Positions 1-10,128 of a stretch of 64,000 nt of DNA are shown here, piece after piece (positions within the stretch are counted from its first letter, which is position 1; each line of letters begins with the position of its first letter). The notes under the pieces are model-generated. The model worked only from the letters and a program-made list of their open reading frames with translations. It was not told the DNA's origin and searched no databases. The stretch covers positions 65,099,438 through 65,163,437 of the forward strand of contig NC_037681.1 of NCBI RefSeq assembly GCF_003255815.1. Direction: 5' to 3'. The position numbers were made by a program, and so were the translations under genes. This DNA comes from Theropithecus gelada. Lineage: Eukaryota > Chordata > Mammalia > Primates > Cercopithecidae.

Positions 1-508
1 CCTCTTCTATTCCCCAATGTCTGTTGTTCCCATCTTTGAATCTGTGTGTGCTCAATGTTTAGCTCCCACTTATAAGTGAGAACATGCAGTATTTGGTTGT
101 CTGTTCCTGCATTGATTTGCTTAGGATAATGGCCTCCAGCCACATCCATATTGCTGCAAAGGACATGATTTATTTTTTATGGTTGCATAGTATTCCATGG
201 TATATATGTACCATATTTTCTTTATCCAGTCCATTGTTGATGGGCTGGTTTGATTCCATGTCTTTGCTATTGTGAATAGTGCTGCAATGAACATAGAAGT
301 ACATGTGTCTTTTTGGTAGAATGATTATTTTCCTTTGAGGATATATCCAGTAATGGGATCGCTGGGTCAAATGGTAGTTCAATTTTCAGTTCTTTCAGAA
401 ATCTCCAAACTGCTTTCCATGATTGTTGAACTAATTTGCATTCCCACCAACAGTGTATAAGCATTCCCTTTTCTATGCAGCCCCCACCAACATCTGTCAT
501 GTCGTTTG
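1..508 (-). repeat. L1 LINE, 3' UTR and ORF2 end (L1PB/L1MA-like), part 1
   Basis: Antisense L1. Reversed, it gives the end of ORF2 and the start of the 3' UTR, with the typical 'AATATGGATG...GGCTGGAGGCCATTATCC' and 'CTCACTTATAAGTGGGAGCTAA' stretches. The 'AGTGGGAGCTAA' form points to an older primate L1 (L1PB/L1MA grade) rather than young L1PA. The reading frame is broken. The copy runs off the left edge and resumes at 712 after a nested L1 insertion; about 180 nt of ORF2 expected at the junction are missing. Confidence 0.85.
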
Positions 509-518
509 CCGCCTTCTT

Positions 519-701
519 TTTTTTTTTTTTTTTTTTTTATTATTATTATACTTTAAGTTCTAGGGTACATGTGCATAACGTGCAGGTTTGTTACATATGT
601 ATACTTGTGCCATGTTGCTGTGCTGCACCCATCAACTCGTCAGCACCCATCAACTCGTCATTTACATGAGGTATAACTCCCAATGCAATCCCTCCCCCCT
701 C
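519..701 (-). mobile_element. Nested 5'-truncated L1PA 3' end
   Basis: On + the element starts with its poly-T (complement of the poly-A tail) and 'TTATTATTATACTTTAAGTTCTAG', the reversed L1PA 3' UTR end, and stops in the G-rich 3' UTR tract (seen as C-rich near 690-701). It is flanked by a 10-bp direct repeat CCGCCTTCTT at 509-518 and 702-711, so it is a target-primed insertion into the older L1. An exact 18-bp tandem duplication lies inside (625-642 and 643-660). Confidence 0.9.
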
Positions 702-711
702 CCGCCTTCTT

Positions 712-1221
712 CTTAATGGGGTTGTTTTTTCTTGTTGAATTAAGCTCCTTATAGATTCTAGGTATGAGGCCTTTGTTGATATAGCTTACAGATATTTTTC
801 TCCATTCTGTAGGCTGTCTGCTTACTCTGTTGATGGTGTTTCTCTTGCTGTGCAGAAGCTTTTTAGTTTACTTAGGTCCCATTTGCCAATTTTTGGTTTT
901 GGTGCAATTGCTCTTGAGGACTTAGCCATAAATTATTTGCCAAGGCTGATATAGAGGAGGGTATTTCCTAGCTTTTCTTCTGAGATTTTTATAGCTTGAG
1001 GTCTTGTGTTTAAGTCTGTAATCCATCTTGAGTTAATTTTTTTATATGGTGATAGCTAGGGGGCCAGTTTCATTCTTCAGCATATATGATTAGCCTGTTA
1101 CCCCAGCACCATTTATTGAATAGGGAGTCTTTTCCTCGTTGCTTATTTTTGTCAACTTTGTTGAAAATCAGATGGTTGTAGGTGTGTGGCTTTATCTCTG
1201 TGTTCTTTAATCTGTTCCATT
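712..1221 (-). repeat. L1 LINE ORF2 fragment (L1PB/L1MA-like), part 2
   Basis: Continuation of the antisense L1 at 1-508: reversed sequence matches the C-terminal part of L1 ORF2 (for example the reversed 'CTGTGCAGAAGC' and 'CAGCACCATTTATTGAATAGG' landmarks). Many stops interrupt the frame. It ends near 'CTGTTCCATT' at about 1221, where sequence switches to the 3' UTR of a different, much older L1. Confidence 0.85.
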
Positions 1222-1596
1222 AGTATTAAGTGTGCATTTTAATGAGTTTTAACAAATGTATATACCGGTGTAAATACTACTCCAATCAAGTTAGTGTTTC
1301 TGCTGTATTACACTGAAAAGTTCCCTCATGTCCCTTTTCAGGCAATCCCCAACTCCACCCCCAGGAAACTACAGATCCATGTATTGTCACTGTAGTTTAG
1401 ACTGTTATAGAATTATATATAAATGGAATTATACAGTATGTAATATTTTGTGGATGCCTTTTTTCCCTCAAATCATTAATTTTTGAGATCCATTCATGTT
1501 CTTTGTCTTCTATTAGTAGTTTAGTCTTTTTGAATTTTGGAGTAGCATTCCATTGTATGAATTTACCACCACGGATTTGTTCATCCATTCAACCCA
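1222..1596 (-). repeat. Old L1M, 3' UTR/ORF2 end, part 1
   Basis: Antisense mammalian L1 (L1M grade). Landmarks include 'TATAAATGGAATTATACAGTATG' split over 1416-1441 and 'GTAGCATTCCATTGTATGAAT' near 1542. This is the start, in + coordinates, of one ancient L1 that continues with interruptions to about 9.7 kb. Confidence 0.8.
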
Positions 1597-1608
1597 ACTG
1601 TTGATAAA

Positions 1609-1715
1609 ACAAAAATTGGCAAGTGGGACCTAAGTAAACTGAAGAGCTTCTGCACAGCAAGAGAAACACCATCAACAGAGTAAGCAGCCTACAGAATGGG
1701 AGAAAAATGAAAACT
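1609..1715 (+). mobile_element. Short internal L1 ORF2 fragment with target-site duplication
   Basis: 107 bp of L1 ORF2 in sense orientation, opposite to the host L1M. It is flanked by an exact 12-bp direct repeat ACTGTTGATAAA at 1597-1608 and 1716-1727. It has neither an L1 3' UTR nor a poly-A tail, so it is truncated at both ends. It closely matches the reverse complement of about 808-898 in the neighbouring L1, sharing unusual bases such as CCTAAGTAAACT and AGAGTAAGCAG. Confidence 0.8.
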
Positions 1716-1727
1716 ACTGTTGATAAA

Positions 1728-3247
1728 GAGTTGGGTTGTTTCAAGCTGGAAGCTATTGTGAATAAAGCCGTTAGGCACATTTGTGCACAAGATTTTTTGT
1801 GAATATACATTTTCATTATTCTTGGGCAAATATCTAGGAATGGAATGACTGGGTTTTATGGTATGTATGGTATATGTTTGACTTTGTAAGAAACTGCCAG
1901 ACTGTTCTCTAAAGTGATTGTACCATTTTACATCCCCCTAGCAGTGTATGAGAGTTTCAGTTGCTTCACATCCTTACTAACACTTGATATGGTTAGTCTT
2001 TTTAAATTTAGCCATTCCAATGGCTATGTAATAGTATCTTACTGTGATTTTAATTTGCATTTCCCTAATGAATGTTGATGTTGAATTTTTTTCGTGTGTT
2101 TATTGACCATTTGTATATATTTTCTGGGACATGTTCAAATCTTTTGTACAGTTTTTAGTTGAATTGGATGCCTTCTTTTTATTAAATTGCAATAATTCTT
2201 TAAATAACCTGTACAGATACATTTAATAAATGATTTTTTTTCCAGTCTTTGGCTTGTCTTTTTATTTTATTAATACTGTCTTTTTAAGAGCAGAAGATTT
2301 AGTTTTTATAAAATATAAGTTGTCTTTTTTTTCTTTTATGGCTAGTGCATTTTGTGTTCTAAAATTTTTTGCTCACACAAACATCATGAAGATTTTTCTC
2401 CTATGTTTTAGTCTGGATATTTTAAAGCTTTAGCATTTATGTTTAGGAATGTGATATATTTGAATATTATTTTTAATATAGTGTGAGGTAAATGTCGAGG
2501 TTCATTTTTTTCCACACTGTTACCAGTTGTTCTAGCATTATTTGGTGAAAAGACCATCTTTTCCCCCATTGAATTACTTTTACATATTGTTGAAAATTAA
2601 TTGATCATAAATGCCCAGATCTCTCACTGGAATCTCTTTTCTATTCCCTTAATCTGTATGTCTACCCTTATGCCAATACCATACTGTTTTGATTACTGTA
2701 GATTTCCAAGTCTTGAAATCAGGTACTGTAAGTCATCTAATTTTGTTCTATTTTTTCCACATTGGTTTTGGATATTTTAGGTCCTTCGTATTTCATATAA
2801 ATGTTAGAATCAGCTTGGCAACATCTAAAAAATCAAAAGAAGAAGGCTGTTGTGATTTTAATTGGAATTGCATTGAATTCATAGATGAATTTAAAGAGAA
2901 GATAATTCACATCTTAATAATATTGAGTCTTTTGAGCCATAATAATGATATCTCATTCCATTTATTTAGGCCTTCTTTAATTTCTATTAGAAGTGTTTTG
3001 TAGTTTTCAGTGAACAGGTCTTGTACACCCACTCCGATGTGCATAATTATTCCTATTATTTTGTTTACTTTTTAAATGCTATTGTGAATGGTATTGTATT
3101 TTTATTTCATTTTCCAATTGTTTAGTGCTAGTATATAGAAATACAATTGATTTTTATACTAACCTTTAATGCTGTGACATTGCTAAATTCACTTATTAAT
3201 TCTAATAGCTTTTTAAAGGATTTTATAGAATATTTTATGTATAACAG
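1728..3247 (-). repeat. Old L1M ORF2 region, part 2
   Basis: Continues the antisense L1M: 'AAACTGCCAGACTGTTCTC' near 1891 and 'TTTAATTTGCATTTCCCTAATG' near 2050 are reversed L1 ORF2 3' landmarks; further on come 'GATTACTGTAGATTTCCAAG' and 'TTTAGGCCTTCTTTAATTTC'. The short ORFs here are decayed fragments of ORF2 or shadows of it, not genes. Confidence 0.85.
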
Positions 3248-3590
3248 TGATATAGTCCACTTGGGCTATTATGTCAAAATACCATAAACTGCGTAGCTTA
3301 TAAACAACAGAAATTTATTTCTCAGTTTTGGAAGCTGGGAGGTCCTCAAGGCACCAGCAGATTAGGTGTCTGATGAGGGCCCATTCCTTCTCAGCTGTAT
3401 CCTCACATGATAGAAGGTGCTAGCTAGCTCTTTGGGGTCTTCTTTATAAGGGCACTAATTCCATTCATGAGAGCTTCACCCTCATTACTTAATCACCTCC
3501 CAAAGGCCACACCTCCTAAATTCATCATTTTGGGGGTTAGGATTAACATATGAATTTTGGGGGGACACAACATTCAGGCGAGATCATGTC
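3248..3590 (-). mobile_element. MLT1-type solo LTR (ERVL-MaLR)
   Basis: Antisense solo LTR. Reversed it shows the MaLR pattern: GATCTCGCCTGAATGTTGTG start, AGGAGGTGTGGCC, the polyadenylation-side segment AAATAAATTTCTGTTG (seen on + as CAACAGAAATTTATTTCTC near 3305) and a diverged TGGACTATATCA end. L1M sequence resumes on both sides, so it inserted into the L1M. No internal retroviral sequence is present. Confidence 0.8.
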
Positions 3591-4476
3591 CTCTATAAAT
3601 AAAGACAATTTTACTTCACCCTTTCTAGACTGTATGTCTTGATTTCCTTTTCTTGCTCTATTGCACTGGCTAGGAGGTCCAGTGCAGCACTGAATAGAAG
3701 TGTTTACAGTGAATATCCTTGCCTTGTTTCTGATCTTAGGATAGGGATTTAGTGTTTCATCATTAATTAAGATGTTAAGTATAGATTTTTTTTTTTTTTT
3801 TTTTTTGGTAAATGTCCTTTATGAGAGAATGTCCTTCTATTTCTGGTTTGTTGAGAAATTTTTTCATAAATGTATGTTAAATTTTGTGAAATTATTTTCC
3901 AGCCTCTTTTGAGATGATTGTATAGCTTTTCTCCTTTACTTTGTTAATGTGGTAAATTACATGATTTTCTAATGTTAATTCAATGTTACAGAATAGGGAT
4001 TAAATACTATTTTATCATAAGGGTATTATCCTTTATAGATATTACTGGATTTGATTTGCTATTTTGTTTAGGATTATATTATTTTGTTAAGGATGATGTC
4101 ATCTATGTTCATACTAGTTACAATTTTTTTTAAAAAAAAATTATAGTTTCTTTTTGTCTGGTTTTGGTATCAGAGTATTGCTGGACTCATAAAATACATC
4201 GGCAAATGTTCTCCCTTCTTACCTTTTCTGGAAAAATTTACAGAAGATTACTAGTAATTCTTCCCTAAATGCTTGATAGAATTAATCAGTGAAGCCATCT
4301 GAACCTGGAGTGAGTTTGGGAAAAAAATTTCATTGACAGATTCAATTAAATAGACATAGACCTCTTCAGATTTTTGACTTCTTCTTGTGTCAGTTTTGAC
4401 AATTTATATCTTTCAAGGAATTTATCTATTTCATGCAATTTTTCAAACTTATTAGCATAAACTTATTTATAATGTT
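3591..4476 (-). repeat. Old L1M ORF2 region, part 3
   Basis: L1M resumes with 'ATAAAGACAATTTTACTTC' at about 3598 and continues through the reversed ORF2 body ('GAGATGATTGTATAGCTTTT', 'TTTTGGTATCAGAGTATTGC'). A 20-nt T-run sits at 3787-3806 and a T8A9 run at about 4124-4140. No intact frame. Confidence 0.85.
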
Positions 4477-4486
4477 CCCTTTTTAT

Positions 4487-4785
4487 CCTTTTTTTTTTTT
4501 TAGATGGAGTCTCACTGTGTCACCCAGGCTGGAGTGCAGTGGTGCAGGCTCAGCTCGCTGCAAACTCTGCCTCCTAGGTTCAAGCGATTCTCATTCCTCA
4601 GCCTCCCGAGTAGCTGGGTCTACAGGTGCGTGCCACCACACCTGGCTAATTTTTGTATTTTTAGCAGAGACAGAGTTTCACCGTATTGGCCAGGCTGGTC
4701 TCTTAACTCCCAACCTCAGGTGATCCACCCACCTTCTCGGCCTCCCAAATTGCTGGGATTACAGACATGAGCCACCATGCCTAGC
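4487..4785 (-). mobile_element. Alu (AluS-like), antisense
   Basis: Full-length antisense Alu from poly-T through 'GAGTCTCACTGTGTCACCCA' to 'GAGCCACCATGCCTAGCC'. Flanked by a 10-bp target-site duplication CCCTTTTTAT at 4477-4486 and 4786-4795. The ORFs at 4433-4770 are antisense-Alu translations and not genes. Confidence 0.95.
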
Positions 4786-4847
4786 CCCTTTTTATTCTTT
4801 TAATGTCTATAGGAACTGTAGCAGTGTTCCCTATTTCAGTCCCAACA

Positions 4848-5012
4848 GTGCAAGTAGCTGGGACTACAGACACATGCCACCATGTATGGCTAATTTTTAT
4901 ATTTTTTTGTAGAGATGGCATCTCAGTATGTTACCCAGGCTAGTCTCAAACTCTGGAGCTCAAGCAATCCTCCCACTTTGGGGTCCCAAAGTGCTGAGAT
5001 TACAGTGCAATT
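4848..5012 (-). repeat. Partial Alu (AluJ-like), antisense
   Basis: Only about 160 bp of a diverged Alu is present, from 'AAGTAGCTGGGACTACAGAC' to 'AAAGTGCTGAGATTACAGTG'. Short L1M sequence lies at 4796-4847 before it, and L1M resumes after it at about 5030. No poly-T was seen at its left end, so it is truncated. Confidence 0.85.
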
Positions 5013-5029
5013 TTTACTTTGTGCCGTGC

Positions 5030-5328
5030 CCATCATTAATTTGTGTTTCATCTCTCTTTTTCTTCTTGAGCAGTCTAGCTTCTAGCTTAAGGTTTATCAA
5101 TTTTATTAATTTCTTCAGAGAACTGGCTTTTTATTTCATTGTTTTTCTCTGTTGTTTGTTTTCTATATCTTTCTTTTCTTTTATCTTTTTCAATTCCTTA
5201 TTTCTAATTACTTGGGGTTTAATGTAGATTTTTCTAGCTTCCAAAAGCTAATTATTTGGGGCTTAATGTAAATTTTTCTAGTTTCTGAAAGTGAAAGCTT
5301 AGGTCATTGATTCCAAACCTGTTTTTCT
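5030..5328 (-). repeat. Old L1M ORF2 region, part 4
   Basis: Reversed ORF2 sequence, with 'TTTCTTCAGAGAACTGGCTT' (5111) as landmark. An internal near-duplicate occurs: 'GGGGTTTAATGTAGATTTTTC' at 5214 and 'GGGGCTTAATGTAAATTTTTC' at 5259, a local tandem duplication of about 45 bp. Confidence 0.75.
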
Positions 5329-5400
5329 AAGATGCAAGGTCTCACTATGTTGTCCAGGCTGGTCTTGAGCTCCTGGGTTCAAGTGATCCGCCTGCCTCAG
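5329..5400 (-). repeat. Alu fragment, antisense, split by an AluY
   Basis: About 70 bp of Alu ('TCTCACTATGTTGTCCAGGC' to 'CGCCTGCCTCAG') that is cut by the next Alu. Confidence 0.75.
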
Positions 5401-5413
5401 TCAAATCTTTTTT

Positions 5414-5709
5414 CTTTTCCTTTTTTTTGAAACGGAGTCTCCCTCTGTTGTCCAGGCTGGAGTGCAGTGACGCGATCTCTGCTCCCTACAAGCTCCACCT
5501 CCCGGGTTCACACCATTCTCCTGCCTCAGCCTCCCGAGTGGCTGGGACTACAGGCGCCCGCCACCACGCCCGGCTAATTTTTTGTATTTTTAGCAGAGAC
5601 GGGGTTTCACCGTGTTAGCCAGGATGGTCTGGATCTCCTCACCTGGTGATCCGCCCGCCTTGGCCTCCCAAAGTGCTGGGATTACAGGCGTGAGCCACCG
5701 CGCCCAGCC
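5414..5709 (-). mobile_element. AluY-like, antisense
   Basis: Well-preserved antisense Alu with AluY-grade bases (GTTAGCCAGGATGGTCT, CACCATTCTCCTGCC). Target-site duplication GTCAAATCTTTTTT at about 5400-5413 and 5710-5723. The pre-insertion sequence is the older Alu fragment at 5329. CpG content is high compared with its surroundings, as expected for a young Alu. Confidence 0.93.
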
Positions 5710-5723
5710 GTCAAATCTTTTTT

Positions 5724-6483
5724 TTAATGTAAGCATTCAAAGCTGCAAATCGACCCCGTAAGCCCTACTTATCCAACGAATTTTGATATGCTATATTTTA
5801 ATTTGGTTCAACATATTTTTAATGTTTCTTATGATTTATTCTTTGACCTATACATTTTTAAAGCAGTACGTTGTTTATCTGCCAAGTATTTGAGAGTTTT
5901 CAAGACATCTTTTTTGTTATTGATTTTCAACTTAATTTTAGTTTGGTCAGAGAATAGAGTCTGGATAATTTTAATCTTTAAGTTGTTGGAGAATCATTAT
6001 ATAGCCCATCATATGGTTTATCTGGGTAAATGTTTCATGTACACTTGAAAAAAACTTATATTCTGCCCTTGTTTGAGGTACTGTTTTGTAAATATCAGTT
6101 AAAACAAGTTGGTTAATAGTGTTATTGTCATATTCTACTTCCTTGCTCATTTTATGTCTACTTGCTCTACCAATTACTGAGAGAGGAGTGGTGAAATCTA
6201 TATAACATATGTATGTGTCTATATTTCTGTTTATTTCTGTCAGCTTCTGCTTCATGTATTTTGAAGCTCATATTTGTTGCATACATATTTATGATTGTTA
6301 TGTTGTCTTTTTGATGATTTGACTCCTATGTCTTTATGAAACGTCTCTCTTTATCTTTGGTAATATTCATTCTTTGAAGTCCACTGTGTCTGATCAACAC
6401 AGCTACACTAACCTCATGATTAGTGTGCCCATGGCATATCTCTTCCCGCTCATTTATGTTTTACCTACCTATCTCATCATATT
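5724..6483 (-). repeat. Old L1M ORF2 region, part 5
   Basis: Reversed mid-ORF2 sequence: 'GGTCAGAGAATAGAGTCTGG' (5945) and 'ACTTATATTCTGCCC' (6053) correspond to conserved L1 ORF2 positions. Diverged and frame-broken. Confidence 0.8.
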
Positions 6484-6498
6484 GTGTATGCATTTCTT

Positions 6499-6828
6499 TC
6501 TTTTTTTGATTTGTTTTGTTTTGTTTTTGAGACAGGGTGTCACTCTGTCACCCAGATTGTAGTGCAGTGGCCTAATCTTGATTCACTGCAACCTCCACCT
6601 CCACAATCTTGGCTCAAGCGATCCTCCTACCTTGACCTCCCAGGTAGCGGGGACTACAGGTGCACAACACCATGCCCAGCTAATTAACAATTTTATTTTA
6701 TTTTTTATTTTTGTAGAGATGAGGTCTCACTTTGTTGCTCAGGCTGGTCTTGACCTCCTGGGTTCAAGCAATCCTCCTGCCTCAGCCTCCCAAATTGTGA
6801 TTAGTGTCATGAGCCACTGCTCCCAGCC
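6499..6828 (-). mobile_element. Alu, antisense, with expanded linker
   Basis: Antisense Alu with TSD GTGTATGCATTTCTT at 6484-6498 and 6829-6843 (15 bp, exact). The middle A-rich linker is enlarged to AATTAACAATTTTATTTTATTTTTTATTTT-type sequence (described, 6681-6711), making this copy longer than a typical Alu. Confidence 0.93.
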
Positions 6829-6843
6829 GTGTATGCATTTCTT

Positions 6844-7610
6844 GTGGACAGTTGTATAGTTGGGTCTTGGATTTTGAGCCCATCTGACAAATTTTTCTTT
6901 TTAATTGTACTGCTTAATTGAATTGAATTGAATTATTGATATGGTTATGTTTAAGTTTTCTATCTTGCTATTTGTTTTCTATTTGTCTTATTTGTTCATT
7001 GTTCTTTTTTCCTCTTACCTGTCTTCTTTTGTATTATTTTTTATTTCAGTTTTCTCTACTTTTGGCTTAGTGGCTATAACTCTCTGTTTAGAATTTAGGG
7101 GTTCCCTAAGGTTTAAACTATATAACTTTAACTTATATTCACCTTCACATAATATGATACCATTTCACATATAATATTAGAAGCTTTAAGAATGTACTTC
7201 CACTTCCCCACCCTCTCCTTTATGCTGTTATCATACATTTTACTTCTACAGATGTCACAAACCTCACAATACACAGCCATTATTCTTTCTTTAATTTTCC
7301 TTGAAAGCAACTTAAAAAAAGAAAAATGTTTGTATTTACCCATGTATTTACCATTTTCAGTGCTCTTCATTGATTTATATATATACCTGAGTTTCTATGT
7401 AGTATTAATATCATTTTCCTTTCACTTGAAGACCTTGTTTAATTATTTCTCCCTGTGCAAGTCATAATATCATCTTTTGTTTGTCAGGAAAAGTTTTATT
7501 TTTTCCTTTATCATTGTAGTATCTTTTCAATGAACATAGTACTGAGTTGATGTCATTTTTTAAACACTTTTCTCTGGATAAATTATTTTTTATTTTTTGA
7601 GGTGTTAGTT
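6844..7610 (-). repeat. Old L1M ORF2 5' region, part 6
   Basis: Reversed L1M continues immediately after the Alu target site with 'ATAGTTGGGTCTTGGATTTT' (6856). The order of landmarks to 7610 is collinear with an L1 running 3' to 5' on +. No open frame. Confidence 0.75.
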
Positions 7611-7798
7611 TATTTTTCAAAATAAATTTTATTGTATGTATTTGAGGTTTACAACATGATGTTATAGATACACAGATAGTAAAGTGGCGACAATAGTGAA
7701 ACAGATTAACATGTCTATAATTTCATATAGTCACTTTTTTGTGTGTGACAAGAGCAACTAAAATTCTACGTCTCTAACAAAAATTCCTAATACAGTAC
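7611..7798 (-). repeat. L1 3' UTR fragment (L1MA/L1MB-like)
   Basis: 'TTTGAGGTTTACAACATGATG' region near 7641 and 'GTGTGTGACAAGAGCAACTA' near 7740 match the L1 3' UTR in reverse. As the surrounding L1M is in its 5' half here, this 3' UTR piece must be a separate L1 insertion. It continues briefly after the LTR (8249-8263). Confidence 0.7.
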
Positions 7799-8243
7799 AG
7801 TGATGGTTAATACTGAGTGTCAATTTGGTTGGATTGAAGGATGCAAAGTATTGATCTTGGGTGCGTCTCTGAGGGTGTTGTCAAAGGAGATTAACATTTG
7901 AGTTAGTGGGCTGGGAAAGGCAGACACCCCCCTTAATCTGGTGGGCACAATCTACTCAGCTGCCAGTGTGGCTAGAATATGAGGCAGGCAAAAAAAACAA
8001 AAAGACTAGACTGGCCTAGCCTCCCAGCTTACATCTTTCTCCTATGCCAAATGCTTCCTGCCCTCGAACATGAGACTCCAAGTTCCTTAGTTTTGGGTCT
8101 CAGACTGGCTCTCCTCACTCCTCAGCTTGCAGGTGGCCTATTGTGGGACCTTGTGATCATGTGAGTTAATACTTAATAAACTCCCCTTTCTATATATATC
8201 TAGCCTATTAGTTATTTCCCTCTAGAGAACCCTGACCAATACA
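7799..8243 (+). mobile_element. Solo LTR, ERVL class (MLT2-like)
   Basis: Reads GTGATGGTTAATACTGAGTG at the left and ends CCCTGACCAATACA. Near the 3' end is AATAAACTCCCCTTTC, an LTR polyadenylation-signal context, followed by TAGAGAACCCTGACCAATAC. A 5-bp target-site duplication AGTAC lies at 7794-7798 and 8244-8248. Assignment to MLT2 is from memory of the consensus; a related ERVL LTR is possible. No internal viral sequence is present. Confidence 0.75.
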
Positions 8244-8263
8244 AGTACAATTTTATTAACTGG

Positions 8264-9710
8264 ATAAGGAATTTACTTTGTTTTTTTCCTTTAATACTTG
8301 AAAATTTTCATTCCATTGTCCCCTGGCTTCTATTATTTCTAACGAGAAGTCAAAAGTACACTCATTTTTGTTATTTTGAATGTACTGTGTTTGGGGAGTG
8401 GTGATTGTAAAATTTTCTCTTTATCACTGGTTTTCAGTAATTTGATTATGATGTGCCTTAATGTTATTTTCTTTGTATTTACTGTGCTTTGGGTTTGCTG
8501 GCCTTATGTATCTTTAGTTTTCTGATTTTCACCAAGTTTTGGGCTTATTCCTTTGAATATATTTCTGTGCCATTTCTTTCCCCATTCCTATGGGGCATCA
8601 ATTATGTATATGTTAGGCAGATGTTATCTAATGTGTCACCAAGACTCTGTTGTTCTTCATTTTTTACCCCTTTCTCTCTCTCTCTTTCAATTTGGTTAGT
8701 TTCTATCACTCTTACCAATATTTTCATCTGAACTAACTAATCTGATGTTAAGCCTATCCAGCAAACTTTTCATTTCAGTTATTATATATTTTTTACTCTA
8801 AGAGTTCATTTGTTTTCTTTCTTTTTGGTTTTCACTTCTCTTTTCATTTTGTTTCTGTTTTCCTTTAATCTTTGAATATGTTTGTATTATCCTTTTATAT
8901 ACTTGTTGTTCTGCTAAATCCATCATCTTTGTCACTTCTGAGTCCGCGTCTATGGTTATATTTTCTTGAGTTTCTTTTATCATACTTTTTTTCTTCTTTA
9001 AAAGTCTAGTAAGTTTTTGAGGATGCAGGATATTGTGAACATTACATTGTTGAGGGTCTGAATTTATTTTTTGTTTTGGTAGTCAGTTAAGCTACTTGCG
9101 GATCAGTTTGGTTCTTTCAAGGCTTAGTTTTGGTTTTGGTTTTTGGGGTTTTCTTAAGCTTTTGGGGGACATGTCTAGTGTGACCTTTACTTTATGCTAG
9201 TTTAACCCTACTATTAAAACCTTACCTTTTGGTGTTTTCACTGAATGCCGCTGTTATTTAATAATATCTCTCCACTATGGCTAGAAGGAACTGGAACATC
9301 TTACAAACTATTGTTTTTCTGCCTAGCCTCATGGAGTCTCACACTGCAACACACAGCTTAGTGCTCAGGCAAAGATTCAAGGAGGACTCTGTGCCAGTTT
9401 CTGAAACTCTACTTATGCATAGCTCCCTATTCTCTGGTATTGTGCCCTGAAAATTTCAGCCACCTCAGCCTCCCCTAATTTCATCTCTACCTCATCAACT
9501 TAATGAGTCATCCACTTTCTGCTTGGAGTGATCTTAAGGCTCACTTCACTTGTTTCCCTGTTATCAGAGATCACAGTCCTTTGCTGCCTGTTGTCCAATA
9601 GCTGAAAACAATGGTTCCATACATTTTGTCCAATTTTCTAATTGTTTATAGTTGGAGGTCAACTCTAGTACCAGCTTTCAGTCATCACTAGAAGCAGAAG
9701 CATTTTATTG
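8264..9710 (-). repeat. Old L1M 5' part
   Basis: Continues the antisense L1M. Landmarks in order: 'TTTTCTCTTTATCACTGGTT' (8413), 'TTTGATTATGATGTGCCTTA' (8441), 'AATTATGTATATGTTAGGCA' (8602) and 'TGTTGTCCAATAGCTGAAAA' (9589). The 5' boundary is uncertain, between about 9240 and 9710. Confidence 0.65.
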
Positions 9711-9756
9711 CCTTTTAAATATAATAGTTTATTGTTTAGAAATTTACTTATACATC

Positions 9757-10095
9757 ATACTGCAGTGATTTATTGAGTACCTATGATGTGCTAGGTACCA
9801 TGTCAGGATTTGGGGATACAAAGGAATAACTCTTTCTATCTTCAGGGAAGCTCACGGTCTATTAGGGAGGACAAACATGTAATATAAATAGTTAGAAAGG
9901 TGTTTGGGAGCTCAAATGAGGTCATAAGTAACTATATGGTGTGGGGTAGAGGTATTTATGAAGCAATTAGTCTGGTGTTATAGGTGTTCTCCAGGCTGAG
10001 GGCTGGCAAAAAAAAAAAAAGCCATTCCAGTTAGAGCAATAAATGGAAAGGTACAGAGTTATAAAATAGCACAGTGTGTTTATAGAGCTAGTTTC
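9757..10095 (-). repeat. L2 LINE 3' end, antisense
   Basis: 'TTTATTGAGTACCTATGATG' and 'GGGGATACAAAGGAATAAC' followed by 'AGCTCACGGTCTATTAGG' are the reversed L2 3' end. A 13-nt A-run at 10009-10021 interrupts it. Confidence 0.75.
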
Positions 10096-10128
10096 TTTAA
10101 TCATTCATTTAATAAATGTATCTGTAGG

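Noticed and set aside
1222..9710. Search for an intact L1 ORF2 or ORF1
   Set aside because: Every frame is interrupted by many stops and by later insertions; no functional L1 is present in the window.
9883..9935. Considered as an LTR end
   Set aside because: The flanking order matches reversed L2 better, so it is kept within the L2 call.
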